DNA from: an uncultured Opitutia bacterium
Lineage (GTDB): Bacteria; Verrucomicrobiota; Verrucomicrobiia; Opitutales; UBA953
DNA: 5,479 bases
Assembly: GCA_937874455.1 (NCBI GenBank)
Contig: CALNBE010000018.1
Location: 1-5,479 of the forward strand
Direction: 5' to 3'
Positions 1-5,451 of this stretch are shown here, piece by piece. Below the pieces are notes generated by a model. It did no database searches and was not told where the DNA came from. It worked only from the letters and a program-made list of their open reading frames with translations. The translations under genes were made by a program, and so were the position numbers. Each line of letters opens with the position of its first letter. The stretch's first letter is position 1.

Positions 1-711
1 AGCGGGGTGATCGCTCAATATTACACTTACGGCGTGGACGGCGGAGGAACCCAATGGACCAAGGTGAATCAGGTGTCAGCGAACAGCCCGCGCTGGAGCA
101 AGAGCACCACCGACTTTTTAGGGCGCGCATGGAAGACCGAGCAGCCGGGCTTCGGCAGCGGGGCGACGATCACGAGTCTTTCGACCTATAATGACTTGGG
201 CCGTTTGGCGACGCAGACCACTGTGACCACCGGTGGCACGGTGGCGACAGCCCCGCGTACGGTTACCTACATGCATGATGTTTTGGGAAATGTCACTGCA
301 ACCTCCATTGCCTTTGGTGGTGCGAGCCCGATCATTCAGTATTCCGAGCAAAGCTATGTCCAAGAAAGTGGGAAATGGTTTTTGCAGAGCAAACAACGGG
401 TGAGCTATCAGGAAAACGGCAGCACCAAGACGGTCACCACCGGCCTGACCAAACAGCAGGTGAGTGGACTCACGGGCAGCACTCTTGCCTATAGCGAAAG
501 CTTTGCCGGGCCGTTTGATGCCAATGGCGTATCGGTAAACCAGACGGTGCAGAGCACTACCTTGGACCGGAGCACGCAGACGGTGGTCAGCAGCACGCTT
601 GGGCCGGCGAACGGGCCAGAAGGAGGCGCGCCACACCAATTATGCCACCATCACCTACAACGCCCAAGGGCAGGTGGCGGCCATTACCGATGCGGCGGGG
701 AATACCACTAG
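1..711 (+). CDS. RHS/YD-repeat protein, upstream part (5' partial, frameshifted)
   Basis: This is the upstream visible portion of an RHS/YD-repeat protein, a family of large secreted or surface proteins whose Tyr-Asp repeats build a beta-cage around a C-terminal toxin. The frame is already open at base 1, so the true start lies outside the window and the GTG at 7 is only an internal codon. Degenerate YD-repeat units are visible: DFLGRAWKTEQPGFG (from about base 112), YNDLGRLATQ (about 187) and MHDVLGNVTATS (about 271). Thr, Ser and Gly are abundant, as is usual in these repeats. The last part, after about 600-640, no longer looks like YD repeat (a His/Pro/Arg/Cys-rich tail ending at the stop at 709-711), while frame 2 over the same bases does. 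The gene is therefore one reading frame broken by a single-base shift, and the residues after the shift are artefactual. This is a real coding region but probably not a separate protein. Confidence 0.8.
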   Translation, partial: SGVIAQYYTYGVDGGGTQWTKVNQVSANSPRWSKSTTDFLGRAWKTEQPGFGSGATITSLSTYNDLGRLATQTTVTTGGTVATAPRTVTYMHDVLGNVTATSIAFGGASPIIQYSEQSYVQESGKWFLQSKQRVSYQENGSTKTVTTGLTKQQVSGLTGSTLAYSESFAGPFDANGVSVNQTVQSTTLDRSTQTVVSSTLGPANGPEGGAPHQLCHHHLQRPRAGGGHYRCGGEYH

Positions 712-3196
712 TTACACCTACTACGGCAACGGCACAGTAGGAGCGGGGTGGTTGCACCAGGAAACCAATGCGCTGGGTCAGACCACCTTCCACCAATACG
801 ACCTGCTGGGCCGGGAAACCTACACTTGGGGTTCGGCGACTTATCCGGTGGCTCAGGGCTACGATGCTTACGGGCAGTTGAATTTGCTTAGGACTTTCCG
901 AGACATCAATGCCAACTTTGCCGGGACCAATTTCCCGATGGGAGCGAATGGCGACACCACCACTTGGACTTATGACGAAGCCACAGGCGTCCTGCTGCAA
1001 AAAACCTATGCCGACGGCGCGGGACCAAAATATACCTATTATGCCGATGGACTGTTGAAGACCCGGACTTGGGCACGGAAGGATGCGAACAACAATCCGC
1101 TAACCACCACTTACACTTATACTCCCAAGGGGGAATTGGCCCAAGTGGATTACTCAGATGCCACTCCGGATGTCAGCTACACCTACAATGCTTTGGGGCA
1201 ACAGACCAGCATCACCGATGGAGCAGGCACCCGCACCTTCAGTTACGATCCGACCAGCTTGAACCTAGTTGCGGAAAACTTTGCTGGCACGGTTAACGGC
1301 ACCCTGCACCGCACCCACGACGCCTACAACCGTTCCACCGGCTACGCCCTCGCCAATGGGGCTGGCGACGACCTCCTCACTGCCGCCACCTACGGTTACG
1401 ACAACCGGGGCCGCTTCTCCCAAGTTAATGGTGAGACCGTTCCCACTGGTGCTCCCTCTATCGCCCATAGCCTCTCGCCTCTCACTGGCCCATTCACCTA
1501 TGCGCGAGTGACCAACAGCGACTTGATTGGCACCGTCACTGGTCCCGCCCACACCGTGACCAACACCTACGAAACCAACCGTGATATCTTGCTTTCGAAG
1601 GAAAATGCCACACTGTCCAATAGCATTGTGAGCCAGTTTGCCTACAGTGTGAACCCTATCGGTCAGCGCACTTCCCGGACACAAACGGGAATAGCCTTCA
1701 CCGCTCCGAGCACTGACACCTTCAGCTACAATGATCGTGGCGAAGTCATAGGCTCCATCAGCAGCCTCAACTCTGTCTTGGACCGCACTTACGCCTACGA
1801 TCCCATCGGCAACCGCCTCACTGCTACCGAAGGAACAGAAACGAAAAGTTACACTGCCAACGGCCTCAATCAATACACGGAAATTTCCACCTTTAGCCCC
1901 GAGCCTTTAGCCTCGAACCTCACTTACGACGATGACGGCAACATGCTTACCGACGGCGAAGGCAAGACTTACACATGGGACGGCGAGAACCGGCTGATCG
2001 AAGTCGCCCTGCCCAACAGCGAAATAGTGCGCTATGCCTACGACGGCCAGAGCCGCCGGGTAAAGCGGGAGCACCTTTCCACTGCTGCCACAGAAACGAC
2101 GACCTACCTCTACGATGGTTGGAACGTGATCGCTGAGACTAAGCAGATTGGTAGTTCTGATCCCGAGCTCAAGACGCACATTTGGGGATTGGATTTAAGT
2201 GATGATTTGCAAGGGGCTGGAGGAGTGGGTGGGTTGCTTGCTTCTATCGCTCGCGACTCATCGCCCGCGGTGGCTTACTTCACTTACGACGGTAACGGCA
2301 ATGTGAGCGAATTGCTGGATGGCCAAGGCTCTATCAAAGCCCACTACGAGTACGATGCCTTCGGTAAAGAAACCCTTGCTGTTGGGGCTTGGGCACAGGA
2401 AAACACTTATCGCTTTAGCACCAAGCCTTGGGATCCCGTTACAGATTTGAATTACTACGGTTATCGTTTCTACCAATCTAAGAAAGGAAGATGGATTAAT
2501 CGTGATCCCGTCGAAGAGGATGGAGGGAACTCTTTATATGTCTTCGTCAATAATGATGGAGTGAGCGGTATTGATGTTTTAGGCTTGCAAAGTCCTAAGG
2601 ATTTTCTTATACAGTCCATCCAAGGTGGTTTTTCTAAAGAACTTTTTAGAATTCCAATGGGGCCGGGTTCTATAGTTATGACAGTCTCGTTTCAGGGGAA
2701 GGCTTTTAAGTGCTGCAATAAAAACACAAAAAAATACGAAAAATGGGCATCTGCGCAAGGAAGTGTTGAGCTTTTTTATCAAATTGGTTATTCAATAAAA
2801 CCAAAGCCTGATCCTGTAAAAGGAAGAGATCGAAATAAGAAAGTTCCTCACCCGTGTAAGAGGGGGGAGATGGTTAAGCTTAAATATTATTATCGCGAGA
2901 TGTTGGAGTGCTTGAGAAGGCAGGCAGGCAGCGGTGGTGACATGACGGCTGGTTTGTTTTTCCCAATTCAATGTCCAGATGCTGATGGGTTGCAATTTAG
3001 CGGAGAATTATTCGTCCGAGGTACTGCTGGCGTAGGAGCTGGGGTGTCCATTAGTGTGAGTTATGCTTTAAATCCTGACAGTCTACTTAGTTGGGGTAAC
3101 TTTGGAGCAAGTGTCAATGCTGGGTGGGTCGGTTGGGGTGCATCAGTTGATGCAGGGGGAGGAGGTAGCGGTGAATATCTTTGGAGCCTTGAATGA
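599..3196 (+). CDS. RHS repeat-associated core protein with C-terminal toxin-like tip (downstream part of the split gene)
   Basis: This is the main body of an RHS polymorphic-toxin protein, 865 codons from TTG 599. That TTG has no convincing ribosome binding site and is simply where the open frame begins, because the protein really continues from the frame-1 segment upstream. Many YD repeats are visible, for example TYNAQGQVAAITDAAGNT, YDLLGRETYTW, YNALGQQTSITDGAGTRT, YGYDNRGRFSQVNGE, YDPIGNRLTATEG and YDGQSRRVKREH. The RHS-associated core follows at about residues 560-663: YDGNGNVSELLD, YEYDAFGKE, YRFSTKPWDPVTDLNYYGY, GRWINRDPVEEDGGN, then LYVFVNN and the closing DVLGL. Family knowledge says the core closes the shell and an Asp-dependent self-cleavage near its end releases the tip. 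The two Asp positions (RDP, IDVLG) are kept, but the usual DPxGL is DVLGL here. Residues 664-865 are a variable C-terminal domain. The gene overlaps the next one by 26 bases. Export route and target are unknown because the N-terminus is missing. Confidence 0.9.
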   Translation: MGRRTGQKEARHTNYATITYNAQGQVAAITDAAGNTTSYTYYGNGTVGAGWLHQETNALGQTTFHQYDLLGRETYTWGSATYPVAQGYDAYGQLNLLRTFRDINANFAGTNFPMGANGDTTTWTYDEATGVLLQKTYADGAGPKYTYYADGLLKTRTWARKDANNNPLTTTYTYTPKGELAQVDYSDATPDVSYTYNALGQQTSITDGAGTRTFSYDPTSLNLVAENFAGTVNGTLHRTHDAYNRSTGYALANGAGDDLLTAATYGYDNRGRFSQVNGETVPTGAPSIAHSLSPLTGPFTYARVTNSDLIGTVTGPAHTVTNTYETNRDILLSKENATLSNSIVSQFAYSVNPIGQRTSRTQTGIAFTAPSTDTFSYNDRGEVIGSISSLNSVLDRTYAYDPIGNRLTATEGTETKSYTANGLNQYTEISTFSPEPLASNLTYDDDGNMLTDGEGKTYTWDGENRLIEVALPNSEIVRYAYDGQSRRVKREHLSTAATETTTYLYDGWNVIAETKQIGSSDPELKTHIWGLDLSDDLQGAGGVGGLLASIARDSSPAVAYFTYDGNGNVSELLDGQGSIKAHYEYDAFGKETLAVGAWAQENTYRFSTKPWDPVTDLNYYGYRFYQSKKGRWINRDPVEEDGGNSLYVFVNNDGVSGIDVLGLQSPKDFLIQSIQGGFSKELFRIPMGPGSIVMTVSFQGKAFKCCNKNTKKYEKWASAQGSVELFYQIGYSIKPKPDPVKGRDRNKKVPHPCKRGEMVKLKYYYREMLECLRRQAGSGGDMTAGLFFPIQCPDADGLQFSGELFVRGTAGVGAGVSISVSYALNPDSLLSWGNFGASVNAGWVGWGASVDAGGGGSGEYLWSLE
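2588..3193 (+). other. Variable C-terminal (toxin-tip) domain of the RHS protein, unrecognised family
   Basis: This segment follows the conserved RHS core and encodes residues 664-865 of the downstream frame, about 202 residues. In polymorphic toxins this position carries the effector domain. I do not recognise the family. It has a basic middle (KKYEKW near 711-716, KGRDRNKK near 741-748) and five cysteines: an adjacent pair at 705-706, then 753, 771 and 792. Its last 60 residues (about 802-860) are very rich in Gly, Ala, Ser and Val, with alternating small and hydrophobic residues (RGTAGVGAGVSISVSYAL, then GASVNAGWVGWGASVDAG). No nuclease, deaminase, ADP-ribosyltransferase or protease motif is evident. 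The DNA turns AT-rich close to the core boundary, unlike the GC-rich YD-repeat region, which suggests acquisition by recombination. The alternating pattern could form amphipathic beta strands, so membrane action is a possible but unproven role. Confidence 0.65.
3160..3165 (+). promoter_or_regulatory. Shine-Dalgarno site for the downstream membrane protein
   Basis: A perfect AGGAGG lies 5 bases upstream of GTG 3171, inside the codons for the Gly-rich end of the RHS protein. It decides the start of the next gene: the longer reading back to TTG 3102 has no such site and would add 23 residues unlike a membrane-protein N-terminus. Its location inside the upstream gene points to translational coupling. 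Confidence 0.75.
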
Positions 3197-3728
3197 GGCA
3201 AGGGGCGTTAAATTTTTAACACTTATTTATTATGCATCTTTTATTTTTGCGATAACCTTTACTGCTGCTTGGCTTTCTGGGGGTGGCATTCCTTCGACTT
3301 TTTATCTTATTAAGAAATCTGAGTATCGCGATGATGTTTTTGAGGTCGATCAAGTTCACTATTACAAATCCAATCCTCGCCATCGAAAACAGGTTTGGAC
3401 TGTTTTGGGCTACTTAAGGTCTTCTAATGAAAAGAGATTGCTATCGGCTGCGGATGTCGTCGACGTTTCTAATATTTCATCAAACGATTCATTGAAGGAG
3501 TTCTTTAAATATGGAGACGATATCCCTGTGAAAGTTAGAAGCGGAAGGCCTTTTGTGATCAATGGTAGGGATGTTAATTTAATACCGCTTGTTTTGGCAG
3601 AGAAAACAACAGGAATATCTCTATTTTATAATTTTGCAAAATGGAATTGGCTGTGGATAATAGTTCTTGTGATGTATTTTTTTAGGAAGAATAATAATAT
3701 GAACCTACAGGCCAACCAATCTCATTGA
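3171..3728 (+). CDS. Two-transmembrane small protein, candidate immunity protein for the RHS tip
   Basis: This encodes a 185-residue protein from GTG 3171, chosen because of the AGGAGG 5 bases upstream. A hydrophobic stretch at about residues 14-36 (FLTLIYYASFIFAITFTAAW) and another at about 156-171 (WNWLWIIVLVMYFF) are likely membrane helices. Positive residues flank the outer ends (RGVK before the first, RKNNN after the second). By the positive-inside rule this predicts both termini in the cytoplasm and a soluble loop of roughly 120 residues outside, in the periplasm of a Gram-negative cell. I do not recognise the loop. The helix-domain-helix plan resembles DUF3592-type proteins, but I would not assign it. 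The gene overlaps the RHS stop by 26 bases and shares the AT-rich composition of the toxin tip. Immediate 3' position and shared composition are the hallmarks of a cognate immunity gene, so that role is inferred from context only. A membrane immunity protein would suit a toxin acting at the inner membrane or in the periplasm. Confidence 0.7.
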   Translation: MNIFGALNEARGVKFLTLIYYASFIFAITFTAAWLSGGGIPSTFYLIKKSEYRDDVFEVDQVHYYKSNPRHRKQVWTVLGYLRSSNEKRLLSAADVVDVSNISSNDSLKEFFKYGDDIPVKVRSGRPFVINGRDVNLIPLVLAEKTTGISLFYNFAKWNWLWIIVLVMYFFRKNNNMNLQANQSH

Positions 3729-3890
3729 TTGTGCCAACTGTCCCGTTACGATGAGATTTCTAAAAAAACATTGCAATAGCTGTTATTCTGCGCTGCGCTG
3801 GTAGATGTGTCGGCACTTTGTGCCTCGGTACTCGGTTACAACCCTCCGCTGTCTGCTGGAGTCAATTCACCTACTTCTGACCCAAAGATG
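3729..3890 (+). other. Intergenic stretch with no recognisable gene
   Basis: The 162 bases between the candidate immunity gene and the RHS remnant hold no gene I can support. Reading on in the immunity frame meets a stop after 16 codons. From there the frame stays open through GTG 3807 into the remnant, but the sequence before 3891 does not resemble YD repeats or the equivalent part of the upstream RHS gene. A short perfect hairpin, GGCAC-TTT-GTGCC at 3812-3824, lacks a following T run, so I do not call a terminator. Confidence 0.5.
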
Positions 3891-4019
3891 TATGAAACCA
3901 GCCGAGACATCTTGCTTTCGAAGAAAAATGCCACACTGTCCAACAGCGTTGTGAGCCAATACGATTACACGGTGAACCCCATCGGCCAGCGCACTTCCCG
4001 CGCTCAAACGGGCACGTAC
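3891..4019 (+). pseudogene. RHS/YD-repeat gene remnant, interrupted by the IS
   Basis: Bases 3891-4013 encode 41 residues (YETSRDILLSKKNATLSNSV onward, ending in GQRTSRAQTG). They match bases 1568-1690 of the upstream RHS gene at 103 of 123 positions and 34 of 41 residues without a gap. The homology begins abruptly at the Tyr codon at 3891; the 30 bases before it do not align with the RHS gene. On the right it fades within a few bases of the IS left end at 4020. About half the base differences are silent, so this is an old or diverged paralogue fragment kept in a coding-like state, not a fresh duplication. It comes from the middle of the repeat region, so it is not a classic orphan toxin tip. 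The open frame runs from GTG 3807 to the stop at 4083-4085, which overlaps the transposase ATG, but there is no sign that it makes a functional protein. Confidence 0.8.
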
Positions 4020-4047
4020 GATAACGTCCGAAATCTTGCGCAAATTG
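4020..4047 (+). repeat. Left terminal inverted repeat of the IS256-family element
   Basis: It begins GATAACGTCCGAAA and ends GCAAATTG. Aligned without gaps to the reverse complement of 5452-5479, which begins GGTAGTGTCCGGAAA and ends GCAAATTG, it matches at 20 of 28 positions. The shared parts are the GTCCG block and the inner GCAAATTG block. The gapless match at a sensible distance (35 bases) from the transposase start supports the call. Confidence 0.8.
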
Positions 4048-4066
4048 GGATGGCAATGAATCTGGC

Positions 4067-4072
4067 GAGGGG
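4067..4072 (+). promoter_or_regulatory. Likely Shine-Dalgarno site of the transposase
   Basis: GAGGGG lies 9 bases upstream of ATG 4082 and supports that start. The upstream remnant frame stops at 4083-4085, overlapping the ATG as ATGA, so ribosomes translating the remnant frame could also reinitiate here. I see no convincing -35/-10 pair between the left inverted repeat and this site. Confidence 0.5.
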
Positions 4073-4081
4073 ACTCGACAA

Positions 4082-5332
4082 ATGAAACCAGAAACCCAAT
4101 CAGACAAAACTGCAGATACGAATGAAAGTAACACGCGCGGCTTGCCGCGCGGAGTGTTGCAAGTGGACGAAACGCTGATCAAGAGGCATCTTGATCAAGT
4201 GGTATTAAGCACGGTGGAGCAAACGCTCAATGCGTTGTTGGAGCAGGAGGCCGAGCAGCTCTGCGGGGCCGCCCGGCATGAGCGCAGCGAGCATCGCAAA
4301 GACTATCGGGCCGGGCATTATGAGCGGCAATACCAGACGAAGTCGGGCGAGGTGACGCTGCGCATGCCGAAGCTGCGCAAGTTACCCTTTGAGACGGCGA
4401 TTATCGAACGGTATCGGCGTCGAGAAAGCAGTGTGGAGGAAGCGCTCGTTGAGATGTATCTTGCCGGGGTGTCGGTGCGGCGAGTGGAGGACATCACCGA
4501 GGCGTTGTGGGGTTCACGGGTGAGTCCATCGACATTGAGCGAGTTGAACCAAAAGATCGCCGGACAGATCGACAGCTGGCGGAGCCGTCCGATTGAAGGC
4601 CGGCATGCCTACGTGTATTTGGACGGGATCTGGCTGAGACGCAGCTGGGGCGGCGAAGTGCGAAACGTGAGCATCCTTGTAGCGGTTGGGGTAAATGCCG
4701 AGGGCTACCGCGAAGTGCTCGGCGTGGAAGAGGGAACCAAGGAGGACAAGGCTTCGTGGCAAAACTTCCTGAGGCGTCTGAAGGAACGCGGATTGCAAGG
4801 AGTAAAATTGTTCATCTCCGACAAGTGTCTTGGGCTGGTGGAAAGCCTGGCGGAATTTTATCCCGAAGCGTTGCACCAACGCTGCGCGGTGCATTTTTAT
4901 CGCAACGTATGGAGCTTGGTGCCCTCGGGTAAAGTGCGCGAGGTGGCTGCGATGCTCAAGGCAATCCACGCCAGCGAGGATCGGGACGCTGCGCGGATCA
5001 AAGCCGCTCAAGTGGTTGCCAAATTACGTGAGATGAAGCTGCCCGCCGCGGCGCACTTGGTGGAGACGGGCATAGATGAGACCCTCAATTATTATAATTA
5101 TCCGAGCCAGCACTGGCGCAGCCTGCGCACCAACAATCCACTGGAAAGATTGATGAGGGAGATCCGCCGCCGAACCCGCGCGGTGGGAGCGTTCCCCGAC
5201 GGCAACTCGGCGCTGATTTTGGTATGTGCGCGCCTGCGTCATATAGCTGGAAGCCAATGGGGCCAGAAACGCTATATGGACATGGGGCACCTAAATGATC
5301 ACATCCTCCAAAATAATCGACAAGCAGCCTGA
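4082..5332 (+). CDS. IS256-family (mutator-type) DDE transposase
   Basis: This 416-residue protein carries out DNA cleavage and strand transfer for the surrounding insertion sequence and is of normal length for the family. The N-terminal third is helical and basic, with the family block GEVTLRMPKLRKLPFETAII (about 89-108) and the segment MYLAGVSVRRVEDI (about 125-138), matching the DNA-binding part of IS256 transposases. The catalytic triad is visible: Asp181 in VYLDGIWLR, Asp247 in FISDKCLGL and Glu355 in RTNNPLERLMREIRRRTR. Cys268 and His271 in RCAVHFYRN form the conserved C-x2-H signature between the second Asp and the Glu. The FPDGNSALILV block follows at about 371-381. No frameshift, stop or missing key residue is seen, so the enzyme may be active. 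Start ATG 4082 is supported by GAGGGG upstream and by its position just inside the left inverted repeat. Confidence 0.95.
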   Translation: MKPETQSDKTADTNESNTRGLPRGVLQVDETLIKRHLDQVVLSTVEQTLNALLEQEAEQLCGAARHERSEHRKDYRAGHYERQYQTKSGEVTLRMPKLRKLPFETAIIERYRRRESSVEEALVEMYLAGVSVRRVEDITEALWGSRVSPSTLSELNQKIAGQIDSWRSRPIEGRHAYVYLDGIWLRRSWGGEVRNVSILVAVGVNAEGYREVLGVEEGTKEDKASWQNFLRRLKERGLQGVKLFISDKCLGLVESLAEFYPEALHQRCAVHFYRNVWSLVPSGKVREVAAMLKAIHASEDRDAARIKAAQVVAKLREMKLPAAAHLVETGIDETLNYYNYPSQHWRSLRTNNPLERLMREIRRRTRAVGAFPDGNSALILVCARLRHIAGSQWGQKRYMDMGHLNDHILQNNRQAA

Positions 5333-5340
5333 ATTTGAAA

Positions 5341-5391
5341 CTCTCAAGCCGTGTTCCGGCCTGCGAAGCAGGCCTCCACACGGCATGAGAG
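5341..5391. repeat. 51-bp interrupted palindrome between transposase stop and right IS end
   Basis: Three nested perfect arms pair in order: CTCTCA (5341-5346) with TGAGAG (5386-5391), GCCGTGT (5348-5354) with ACACGGC (5378-5384), and GGCCTGC (5358-5364) with GCAGGCC (5368-5374). They close on a GAA loop. The arms are separated by a symmetric A/A mismatch and a symmetric TCC/TCC internal loop. That is 20 base pairs, 21 if the flanking A5340-T5392 is counted. It starts 8 bases after the transposase stop. No T run follows on the + strand, so it is not a standard intrinsic terminator, though it could still block transcripts or protect mRNA ends. Confidence 0.8.
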
Positions 5392-5451
5392 TGAGCGAAA
5401 CCAACCAATAATACAACAAACAACCTCCCTCCGCCCAGAACCCGCCCAAAG

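Noticed and set aside
597..606. Programmed +1 frameshift site in the RHS gene
   Set aside because: CTTGGG does not slip onto a well-paired +1 codon as CTT-TGA does, no in-frame stop follows at the site, and the frame-1 stop is about 110 bases downstream. An indel or sequencing error is simpler.
118..1000. Antisense open frames of 173 and 137 codons (118-639 and 587-1000, minus strand)
   Set aside because: They lie opposite YD-repeat coding, have no recognisable domain or ribosome site, and their composition follows from reading GC-rich repeats backwards.
1265..1873. Antisense open frame of 202 codons, Gly/Val-rich
   Set aside because: It is opposite conserved RHS repeat coding and its composition mirrors Thr/Ala/Pro codons on the other strand. 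No start signal or family was seen.
3102..3170. Upstream extension of the membrane protein to TTG 3102
   Set aside because: It has no ribosome site and would overlap the RHS gene by 95 bases. GTG 3171 has AGGAGG at ideal spacing and gives a normal membrane-protein N-terminus.
3812..3824. Short hairpin GGCAC-TTT-GTGCC as a terminator for the RHS/immunity unit
   Set aside because: The stem is only 5 bp and no T run follows, so it is not enough for an intrinsic terminator.
4514..5423. Antisense open frames opposite the transposase (4514-5011, 5024-5290 and 5085-5423)
   Set aside because: The + strand carries an intact IS256 transposase with all catalytic motifs, and the minus-strand frames look like shadows with no motif.
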